From Methylobacteriaceae bacterium (lineage in GTDB: Bacteria > Pseudomonadota > Alphaproteobacteria > Rhizobiales > Beijerinckiaceae), in the NCBI GenBank assembly GCA_019247255.1, contig JAFAPJ010000633.1, forward strand, positions 1 to 19,498: a stretch of DNA of 19,498 nt. Reading direction: 5' to 3'. The notes under the pieces were generated by a model that did no database searches, was not told where the DNA came from, and saw only the letters and a program-made list of their open reading frames with translations. The position numbers and the translations under genes were made by a program. This document shows positions 9,901-14,036 of the stretch, one piece after another (position 1 is the first letter of the stretch; every line of letters starts with the position of its first letter).

Positions 9901-11769
9901 CGCGTCTCCCGCCTGGGTGACGATCGCCTCGCCGAGGGCGCGCGCAGCCCCATCGATGCCGCCGCGCGCCTCCTGGGCGCTCGCCCGCAGCGTCTCGGCC
10001 GCCGCGAGACCGGCTTCGGCCAGCTGCTCGCGCACCTCGCCCGACCGAGTCGCGAGGGTCGAGACCAAGCTTTGACCGGCCTGATCGACGCCCTGGCGCG
10101 CCCGCTCGCCCTCGCTCGCGATCCGCTCGACGATCTCCCAGCCGGCCCCGTCGAGATGGCCGCGGAACTCGGCGCTGCGGGCCACGAGCTCGGAGAGCAG
10201 GCGCGTGCTCGATTCGGCGATGCCGTCGCGTGCTTCCGCCCCACGCAGGATGATCTCCGAGACGAGCCCGGTGCCGGTCGCGGCGAGCTGGTCGCGGACC
10301 TGACCGCCGCGCTCGCCGAGGCTCTGGACGAGCTCGGCGCTTGCGCTCTCGATCGCGGCGCGCACCTCGTCCGATCGGCTGGCGAGGTTCGCCCCGATCT
10401 CGGTCGCGGCGGCGGCCAGCGTCTCGCGGACGTCGCGGCTGCGGGCCGTGATCTCGGCGGAGATCGAGTCCGTGACGCCCGACAGGTCGGTCCGCAGCGT
10501 CTCGGCTCGCGTATCCACGGCCTCGACGATGCTGGCGCCGGTCGCGGCGAACTGGTCGTTGAGGCTGACGCCCCGCGCCACGAAGCTCGCTTCGAGCGTC
10601 TGGGCGGTGCGCTCGAAGGCGAGCCGCACCTCGCTGCCCTGGTTGACCAACGAGCCGATCACCTCCGTGCCCGTCTCGGCCAGGGTTCGGGTGACCGTCT
10701 GAGCTCCCTCGTGCAGGCTGCGCGTGAGCACGTCGCCCGTGCGCTCGACCGCCGCGGTCACGTCCTGGGCGCGCGCCTCGAGCGCCGAGGTGACCTCCTG
10801 CCCGACCGCGCTCACCCCCGCTTTCACGGTTTCGGTCGATTCGACGAGCCTGGCGACCATCTGGTGCCCGCGCTCGTCGAGATCGGTCACGAGCCGCTCG
10901 CCCGCGAGCGCGAGGTTGCGCGCGAAATCCTCGCCGCGCCGGTCGAGCGAGCCCGTGACGCGGTCGCCCGCCGATTGCATCGCCTCGACGATCCGGTCGG
11001 AGGCCGACGCAAGCTCCTGGGCGAAACCTTCGTGACCGCTCGCGATCGCGCCGCGCACGCGCTCGGCGTTGCCGAAGATCGCTTCGCGCTGCGTGACAAG
11101 CTCGTCCACGAGCGAGCGGATGCGCACCTCGTTGTCGGCGTAGGCTCGCTCCAGGGTGGCGATCTCGCCGCGCACGATCGTCTCGAGCTCGCCGGCCCGC
11201 GCGAGGGCGCGTTCGAGCCCGTCCCCGACGGCTGCGACCTCCCGGCGGACGGCGCGGGACACGCTCGCGACCGCGTCCGTCGCGTAGTGCTCGGGCTGCG
11301 CGAGCCGGATCGCGACCTCGCCGACCGCGCGGGCGACGAGCCGCATCTCCTGCGATCGCACGGCCAGCATGGCGGCGATGACCACGAGGAGCACCGGGCC
11401 GAGCGTCAAGGCGCCGATCGTCGTCAGCTCGAGGGGGGCGAGCCCCTTCAGGTAGGCGATGGGCTCGGCCCCTTCCGCCCGCAGGTAGACGAGAGCCGCG
11501 ACCCCGCCGACCCACAAAAGGGAGAGAAGTGTCGCGACGACGTAGGGCGTTCGCGATGGCCGGACCCGCAGGGCCTGAAGCAGAAGGCCCATCTCGCGCC
11601 GGTCGTCATTGGCGACGGCTGAGCGGTCGGGCTCGACGATCTGCGGAGCCTCGTCGGCCGGAAACGCGCGCTCGAGCCCCGCGGGCGCGTCGGCCCCGTC
11701 GAACGGAGCCTCGCTGTGTTCCGCCTCGGCCGCCCGCGCCGTGCTCGTCGCGATCGTGTCTCTCGCCAT
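3919..11769 (-). CDS. Giant membrane-anchored hendecad-repeat coiled-coil protein, GPR/RgsE-like polar growth protein
   Basis: The 2616-residue protein has an N-terminal acidic region (1-70), two transmembrane segments (about 76-97 and 116-136), and a helical neck. An enormous repeat domain (233-2130) follows, made of 170 eleven-residue units. After it come a non-periodic coiled coil (2131-2420), a Pro/Ala/Arg linker with RxPEPIR repeats (about 2423-2503), and a conserved-looking C-terminal domain (about 2505-2616; FTPDIYAPID, DPAFAKTVDRYVSEFERLL, SETGRVFLVLGQASGRF). Apolipoprotein-like giant proteins with two N-terminal membrane helices are known from Rhizobiales: GPR of Agrobacterium and RgsE of Sinorhizobium form a ring at the growing pole. 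I infer homology from architecture, size and lineage. The start ATG at 11767-11769 follows a GAGG ribosome site 7 bases upstream. An in-frame ATG 35 codons earlier (11874) has a non-conserved-looking, Arg-rich leader and is less likely. There is no Cys anywhere and only one Pro in the repeat domain. A divergent Hpt gene and a CtrA-like site lie upstream. Confidence 0.82.
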   Translation of the reverse strand: MARDTIATSTARAAEAEHSEAPFDGADAPAGLERAFPADEAPQIVEPDRSAVANDDRREMGLLLQALRVRPSRTPYVVATLLSLLWVGGVAALVYLRAEGAEPIAYLKGLAPLELTTIGALTLGPVLLVVIAAMLAVRSQEMRLVARAVGEVAIRLAQPEHYATDAVASVSRAVRREVAAVGDGLERALARAGELETIVRGEIATLERAYADNEVRIRSLVDELVTQREAIFGNAERVRGAIASGHEGFAQELASASDRIVEAMQSAGDRVTGSLDRRGEDFARNLALAGERLVTDLDERGHQMVARLVESTETVKAGVSAVGQEVTSALEARAQDVTAAVERTGDVLTRSLHEGAQTVTRTLAETGTEVIGSLVNQGSEVRLAFERTAQTLEASFVARGVSLNDQFAATGASIVEAVDTRAETLRTDLSGVTDSISAEITARSRDVRETLAAAATEIGANLASRSDEVRAAIESASAELVQSLGERGGQVRDQLAATGTGLVSEIILRGAEARDGIAESSTRLLSELVARSAEFRGHLDGAGWEIVERIASEGERARQGVDQAGQSLVSTLATRSGEVREQLAEAGLAAAETLRASAQEARGGIDGAARALGEAIVTQAGDARDQIAAAGSQVSASLAARGVALAGEIEQAGGRSAEDVAFRAGTVREQLAAMGNQLSDTFRIGADTIHARLEEALRGGADGLAARADGLADRLELAGRRIDESVRVHGGTLQDNLSGFEERLSRTLATQAGDAAGALETVIARVSGELSARLGEAGAAFDARGREIAQALAGQTAEANAALAGTGRDVLTALATQSARIHEILTQTGRTLTETVEAGSRTLDQSLTARLASLEETVVGRGGALVDRLSGELGAFSSTLGSRLDEATRLMTEVGPGLADTIASRTGEITAALDLSRREVEASLGRHAETFGRDVVARTQQVAELLGGRAQEIDRMFEVRVADIDRTVGTGVAGLEERVVDRMTQLTALLQDRAHAITVDVESAAGGVASALEERGRAVETAMEGHARRLIQSVEGATRDLAGRSDEFVRVADERREALGAAVEARTAAFVDRLDQQSRTVFGTLGQRMTDFATLFDRGSAVLTTLFETRGQAVIGTLGSRIEELTALLDRSTGTIGTVFDQRAAEFAAAIEARSREVETLFETRSGALADTVSRKGQEVIGTLGNQIVELSRTLEDRGSALTGEIDLRRAALAEGIDTAGRSMLAQLDGRFGDVRTLLDERTRALTELLDDRGGRIAGIVERTGQAFVSSLGSRLVESAELMESRTAALGQLLDERGADLAAKLDRTGQDTIGRLGQRIDELGALFANRGGALVEAIEGHAQTFGSALDSRGGAITARLEEQLDAVARTFDARAAALEALVESRGGTVANLMAEAGNKAIETIGERTAEAARLLEERTRTFEATFGQRAAGFTGLVDSRGGELLDRLSGQISSFENVLDGRTTALTALIDERGARLADAIVTNGRDLVDTIDTRIQTATEALDSRTGTLSELIDRRGNALAGALEARGEQAVTRLEEQAGAVSALLDDRLSALGRILDARGTGLVEIVARQGQTVATTIGTHVVELSRLLEGGTKGLVEVLDTRGTELVSRIDETGGRVRTTLDARLTDIERLFDERGGKLVAALGGQADMAVAALGIRTSELTRLLESGTAGIARVFDERGADFTGRIEERGRQAVDTLGTAATRIAEVLDEQAAALARRIETSGHELADLVGLRGQSVIGTLGNQVAELTTTFERRTEEFGRVVSERSTSLLAELDGRGESFVTRIGAQVGALGQTFDERATAFTDLVDQRGASLSTILERRSDSITVALGRQMTEVSTLFEQRGRELVGLLDARGTAVADLVAARAQEAAEALTTSGAEAAVRLDRSAQVALAGLGGRMAELTRLLDERTGEIRTLLEERGSAISGTLDAGGRAAAEAVGRTAEELRIALDGRVAALREIVDGRGQDLAERLEGRATVLDAALASRTEALREALDTAGATLRDVIERRGGELASTIERHGGAAAEALGGRIEELTTLMDGRGVALVDAIARQGRAITGEMGQTVDHVVRTLDERGEAVQAALRQQLVEMTQLYAGSVATLRSAVDEGAGQAVASLEATQASLQSELGQVIAQLNEANRALRSLTADATGQLGELGGGLRERIGEVREVVAELSSGSAAAAERLGEQVDAFRAISSGALGEVVNLVATLEERGRGLAAATGQHLAALEDATGAFGRAEASVGETLAERRAALESLVAEMDRVSAALGTTTEGFSGRLEASLAEAEKRAGETRRALETSLGEASRALLQTFGALREQTGQENEKTIVALRTAFEATAAEMWEKLDGALGRFRGSVTQLRDMAGTIQDNLEKTRTELTAGIAVLPRETEEATAEMRRVVSEQIRAIRELAAIVSASGLDVAASAAEPTPALAAPPRASSRAPDTARAPDAVRTAEPARAPEPARNPEPPRAVEPIRSPEPIRMPEPIRAAEPAPRGAPADPASGGSLAAISADISRMIDSETAAQLWVRHEGGERGVFTPDIYAPIDRVVFSEIRERYATDPAFAKTVDRYVSEFERLLDSLSSGEGGTAQRRRYVMSETGRVFLVLGQASGRFT
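4261..4503 (-). repeat. Low-complexity Pro/Ala/Arg linker coding segment
   Basis: The giant protein has an ~80-residue segment here (about residues 2423-2503) with short degenerate repeats of the type RxPEPxR (RSPEPIR, RMPEPIR, RAVEPIR). At the DNA level this appears as repeated GGATCGGCTCCGG-like units. It probably forms a flexible tether between the coiled coil and the C-terminal domain. Confidence 0.7.
5545..8217 (-). repeat. 44-residue (132-bp) super-repeat in the C-terminal part of the hendecad domain
   Basis: From about residue 1185 to 2075 the 11-mers cycle in fours. An acidic-x-R-T unit (ESRTAALGQLL) is followed by an R-G unit (DERGADLAAKL), a G-Q unit (DRTGQDTIGRL) and a unit starting in Gly with central Glu-Leu (GQRIDELGALF). 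The Gly/Glu-Leu unit recurs every fourth 11-mer at units 12, 16, 20, 24 and on to 52, then at 55, 59, 63, 67 and 71, and again at 77 and 81. The recurrent junction reads GQxVIGTLGxxxxEL. Confidence 0.7.
9754..10677 (-). repeat. 22-residue (66-bp) super-repeat in the N-terminal part of the hendecad domain
   Basis: From about residue 365 to 672, successive 11-mers alternate between two types. One resembles ATGTGLVSEII or QAGQSLVSTLA. The other carries a Val/Ala-Arg pair at positions 6-7, as in TRSGEVREQLA, ERGGQVRDQLA and SRSDEVRAAIE. This gives a 22-residue period like that of exchangeable apolipoproteins. Confidence 0.65.
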
Positions 11770-12027
11770 GCCGCCGCCTCGACTCCACGCGCGGGCGTCT
11801 CGGCCGCGCCGCGCAGGCGGCCCGGCGAGGAGCGCCGGGAGACGCCCCCGTGCCTCCTCGCACGCGCACGCCACCCCGGGTTAATCCCGCATTTACCATG
11901 CAAGTTTAGGGGGCCGGTCCCTCCAAGGGAACCCGAGCGGAAGCGCGGGCTCCGAACGTCGTTAACGCTGTGGAGAGCCTGTCCCCGCATTTGTGATGAC
12001 GCGCTTCAGACCCGACCCCGAGCCGCC
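11770..12027. promoter_or_regulatory. Divergent control region between the giant gene and the Hpt gene
   Basis: No gene fits in these 258 bp. They contain a CtrA-like site (11881-11895), a second GTTAAC half site (11961-11966), and an imperfect inverted repeat (GGTCCCT at 11916-11922 and AGGGAACC at 11926-11933). This A/T-containing patch stands out from the very GC-rich surroundings. Promoters for both flanking genes presumably lie here, but I cannot pick out reliable -35/-10 boxes. Confidence 0.6.
11881..11895 (-). promoter_or_regulatory. Putative CtrA binding site (TTAA-N7-TTTA)
   Basis: On the plus strand the sequence is TTAATCCCGCATTTA followed by CCAT. On the minus strand it reads TAAA-N7-TTAACC, with one mismatch to the alphaproteobacterial CtrA consensus TTAA-N7-TTAAC. 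It lies 112 bp upstream of the giant gene's start codon and 132 bp upstream of the Hpt start. A site this short can arise by chance, but TTAA motifs are rare in such GC-rich DNA. Confidence 0.45.
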
Positions 12028-12420
12028 ATGCAGCCCGATGCTCCCGAGGCCCGCCCGCCCGCCGCACCCGCGGTCGCGATCGACCGGCTGCTCCTTCACG
12101 CTGCCGGCGACGAGGCCCTCGCGCGCGAGCTCCTGCGCCTCTTCGCGGGACAATGCGCCGCGGCGGCGCCGAGGATCCGACCCGGTCACACCGACCTCGC
12201 CGTGACGGCGCACCGCTTGAAGGGCGCGGCCGCCGCGGTCGGGGCGGAGGGCGTCGTGGCCGCCGCGGCCCGGATCGAGGACGGAGACGGCTCGGCCCAG
12301 GCCCTCGCGGCGCTGACCGGAGCGCTCGCGGAGGCCGGGGCAGCGGCGCAAGCGCTCGCCGACGCGCCGTCGCTCGCCCAGAAAATCGACGGCCTCGCCA
12401 AGGCGAGCGCCTTCCCGTAA
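12028..12420 (+). CDS. Orphan Hpt (histidine phosphotransfer) domain protein
   Basis: This 130-residue, mostly helical, Ala-rich protein carries the Hpt signature AHRLKGAAAAVGA (about 61-73), in which His62 is the likely phosphorylated residue and Lys65 and Gly66 are conserved. It is preceded by a helix (LARELLRLFAGQ, 31-42) and followed by two more (VVAAAARIEDGD and the Ala-rich C-terminal part), as expected for a four-helix bundle. Hpt proteins relay phosphate between receiver domains in the cytoplasm. No histidine kinase or receiver gene is in the window, so its partners are unknown. The ATG at 12028 has a poor ribosome site but gives a normal family length. It is divergent from the giant polar-growth-like gene and shares its control region, which hints at a cell-cycle or polarity phosphorelay. 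Confidence 0.85.
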   Translation: MQPDAPEARPPAAPAVAIDRLLLHAAGDEALARELLRLFAGQCAAAAPRIRPGHTDLAVTAHRLKGAAAAVGAEGVVAAAARIEDGDGSAQALAALTGALAEAGAAAQALADAPSLAQKIDGLAKASAFP

Positions 12421-12424
12421 GGGC

Positions 12425-12472
12425 GACCCGCCGCGGGTCCGCAAGCCCGCACCGATCGGGGCGCGGCGCCCC
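12425..12472 (+). terminator. Two consecutive GC hairpins between the Hpt and ferredoxin genes
   Basis: GACCCG-CCG-CGGGTC (12425-12439) and GGGGCG-CGG-CGCCCC (12458-12472) each form a 6-bp stem with a 3-base loop just after the Hpt stop. No U tract follows. In such GC-rich DNA, stems of this size are not rare, so a terminator role is tentative. Confidence 0.3.
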
Positions 12473-12489
12473 CCTCCACGAGGACGAGC

Positions 12490-12810
12490 ATGCCGAAGAT
12501 CACCTTCATCGACGCGGGCGGGACGTCGCGGAGCGTCGAGGCGCCGGTCGGCTGGACCGTGATGGAATCGGCGGTGAAGAACAACGTGCCGGGGATCGAG
12601 GCCGAGTGCGGCGGGGCCTGCGCCTGCGCGACCTGCCACGTCTACGTGGACGAGGCCTGGACCGCGGCCGTCGGCGCGCCCCAGCCGATGGAATCCGACA
12701 TGCTGGATTTCGCGTCCGACGTGCGGCCGAACTCGCGCCTGTCCTGCCAGATCAAGGTGAAGCCCGAGCTCGACGGCCTCGTCGTCACGACGCCCGAGCG
12801 GCAGGGCTGA
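12490..12810 (+). CDS. [2Fe-2S] ferredoxin, adrenodoxin/FdVI type
   Basis: This 106-residue soluble electron carrier has the vertebrate/bacterial-type cluster ligands Cys40, Cys46, Cys49 and Cys86 ([15 protein letters not shown] and NSRLSCQI); Cys44 is additional. It also has the usual acidic helix with the DML motif (MESDMLDFA, 67-75), which in this family contacts the redox partner. Length and sequence fit the FdxB/FdVI-like ferredoxins of alphaproteobacteria, which serve P450s or Fe-S assembly. The ATG at 12490 has a clear GAGGA ribosome site at 12480-12484. The dehydrogenase gene starts 2 bases after its stop, so the two are cotranscribed. Neither a ferredoxin reductase nor a P450 is in the window, so its partner is unknown. 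Confidence 0.95.
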   Translation: MPKITFIDAGGTSRSVEAPVGWTVMESAVKNNVPGIEAECGGACACATCHVYVDEAWTAAVGAPQPMESDMLDFASDVRPNSRLSCQIKVKPELDGLVVTTPERQG

Positions 12811-12812
12811 GC

Positions 12813-13568
12813 GTGAGCGGACGCGGGACGCTCCTCGTCACGGGCGGCAGCCGCGGCATCGGAGCCGCGGTCGCGCAGCTCGCCGCCGCCCGCGGCTACG
12901 ACGTGGCGCTGAGCTACCGGACGGAGCGGGACGCCGCGGACAGAGTGGCGGCAGCCTGCCGCGACGCGGGCGCCCGGGCCGTCGCGATCGGGGCCGACAT
13001 GGCGGTCGAGGCCGACATTGTCAGGCTCTTCGACGAGGCGGAAGCCGCGCTCGGGCCGCTGCGTCACGTCGTCAACAATGCCGGGGTGACGGGGCGCTCG
13101 AGCCCGCTGGCGGACGCCGATCCCCGGAACGTGCGCGATTGCATCGACGTCAACGTCACGGGCGCGATCCTGGTGGCTCGGGAAGCCGCACGGCGGCTCG
13201 CCACCACGCGCGGCGGTCGCGGCGGCTCGCTCGTGAACATCTCCTCGGTTGCCGCCGGGCTCGGCAGCCCTGGAGAATATGTCTGGTACGCGGCCTCCAA
13301 GGGCGCGATCGACGCGCTGACGGTCGGGCTCGCGAAGGAGCTCGCGCCGGCGGGGATCCGCGTCAACGCCGTCTCGCCGGGGATGGTCGAGACCGACATT
13401 CACGAGCGCTCGACCGGCGATCGGGCGCGGGTGGAGCGGATCCGGCCTCTCATCCCGATGCAGCGCATCGGCTCCGCCGAGGAGATCGCGGCGGCCGTGC
13501 TCTTCCTCGTCTCGGACGAGGCGAGCTACGTCACGGGAGCGAACCTGCGCGTCTCCGGCGGCCGCTGA
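12813..13568 (+). CDS. Short-chain dehydrogenase/reductase (SDR), classical type
   Basis: This 251-residue Rossmann-fold oxidoreductase has the cofactor loop TGGSRGIG (10-17), NNAG (88-91), Asn114 in DVNVTGA, catalytic Ser (NISSVAAG, 142-149), and Tyr159 and Lys163 in WYAASKGA. It also has the C-terminal PG motif (VSPGMVETD) and a family-typical end (YVTGANLRVSGG). After beta strand 2 the sequence is LSYRTERD, with no Asp at the NAD-selecting position and with Arg nearby, which suggests NADP(H). It resembles the FabG/glucose-1-dehydrogenase-like group, but the substrate cannot be read from sequence. The start is GTG at 12813, 2 bases after the ferredoxin stop, so translation is probably coupled. 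A 7-bp hairpin (13559-13565 and 13570-13576) has the stop codon in its loop. Confidence 0.93.
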   Translation: MSGRGTLLVTGGSRGIGAAVAQLAAARGYDVALSYRTERDAADRVAAACRDAGARAVAIGADMAVEADIVRLFDEAEAALGPLRHVVNNAGVTGRSSPLADADPRNVRDCIDVNVTGAILVAREAARRLATTRGGRGGSLVNISSVAAGLGSPGEYVWYAASKGAIDALTVGLAKELAPAGIRVNAVSPGMVETDIHERSTGDRARVERIRPLIPMQRIGSAEEIAAAVLFLVSDEASYVTGANLRVSGGR

Positions 13569-13594
13569 AGCGGCCGGAGCGCCGCGCGCCTCCT

Positions 13595-13622
13595 TTGAAT
13601 CCGCCCCCCACGTCACTATAAG
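13595..13622 (+). promoter_or_regulatory. Sigma-70-type promoter for the yajC-secDF operon, with a GANTC site in the -35 box
   Basis: TTGAAT (13595-13600) and TATAAG (13617-13622) are separated by 16 bp, a close match to the housekeeping consensus in otherwise GC-rich DNA. It lies 61 bp upstream of the yajC start and after the dehydrogenase gene. GAATC (13597-13601), a GANTC sequence, overlaps the -35 box. GANTC is the target of the CcrM methylase, whose methylation state is read by GcrA in many alphaproteobacteria. Confidence 0.62.
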
Positions 13623-13683
13623 ACCGGCGCGCGCCCGAGCGGCCGCCGTCGCACCGTTTTCCGGTGCCTCCCAAGGAGTTCCC

Positions 13684-14010
13684 GTGATCACCCCCGCCCT
13701 GGCGCAAGGCACGTCGGCCGCGCCCTCGACCGACATGATCATCCAGTTCGTGCCTTTCGTCCTGATTTTCGTCATCATGTGGTTCCTCATCATCCGGCCC
13801 CAGCAGCGCCGGGCGCGCGAGCACGCGGACATGATCAAGGCCGTGCGGCGGGGCGACACGGTCGTGACCACGGGCGGCATCGTCGGGCGCGTGACGCGGG
13901 TGACGGACGATCCGGAGATCGAGGTCGAGATCGCCGAGGGCGTGCGGGTGAAGCTCGTGCGCGGCATGATCAGCGAGGTTCGGTCGAGGGGCGAACCGGT
14001 GAAGGGCTGA
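13684..14010 (+). CDS. yajC: Sec translocon accessory subunit YajC
   Basis: This 108-residue protein has one N-terminal membrane helix (MIIQFVPFVLIFVIMWFLI, about 18-36), followed by the family signature IRPQQRRAREH (37-47) and a small cytoplasmic domain (RRGDTVVTTGGIVGRVTRV, 56-74). YajC associates with SecDF at the inner membrane and supports protein export and membrane insertion. The GTG start at 13684 is fixed by an ideal ribosome site (AAGGAG, 13673-13678) 5 bases upstream. It is the first gene of the operon, and secD starts 26 bases after its stop. Confidence 0.96.
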   Translation: MITPALAQGTSAAPSTDMIIQFVPFVLIFVIMWFLIIRPQQRRAREHADMIKAVRRGDTVVTTGGIVGRVTRVTDDPEIEVEIAEGVRVKLVRGMISEVRSRGEPVKG

Positions 14011-14036
14011 GGCCCGAGACGAGGACGACGGGCGCG

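Larger units (their letters stand above)
5380..11073 (-). repeat. Protein-level hendecad (11-residue, 33-bp) repeat region within the giant gene
   Basis: Read in frame, residues 233-1035 divide into 73 successive 11-mers and residues 1064-2130 into 97, with no insertion or deletion inside either run. Typical units are DERTRALTELL, DDRGGRIAGIV, ERTGQAFVSSL and GSRLVESAELM. Each has hydrophobic residues at two fixed positions, a small residue or Gly near position 4, and acidic/Arg flanks. Adding the non-repeat parts reproduces the full length of 2616, which checks the count. The units are diverged in DNA, so this is not a simple-sequence tandem repeat. Confidence 0.9.

Noticed and set aside
5380..11073. 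Tandem DNA repeat array or CRISPR-like array
   Set aside because: The 33-bp periodicity is in the protein code; units are strongly diverged in DNA and continue in one open frame, with no identical repeats or spacers.
6586..11622. A 1678-codon plus-strand open frame antisense to the giant gene
   Set aside because: It is exactly codon-aligned with the minus-strand gene, so its stops correspond to sense codons TTA, CTA and TCA, which this GC-rich gene avoids. The translation has no start context or domain pattern and simply mirrors the hendecad repeats.
11770..11874. 35-codon N-terminal extension of the giant protein from the ATG at 11874
   Set aside because: The extension is Ala/Arg/Gly-rich and lacks a good ribosome site, while the internal ATG at 11769 has GAGG at the right distance. 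It would also push the gene further into the control region.
11928..11963. Possible EcfG-type general stress promoter (GGAAC ... CGTT) upstream of the Hpt gene
   Set aside because: The spacing between the two words is 27 bases, far from the 16-17 required.
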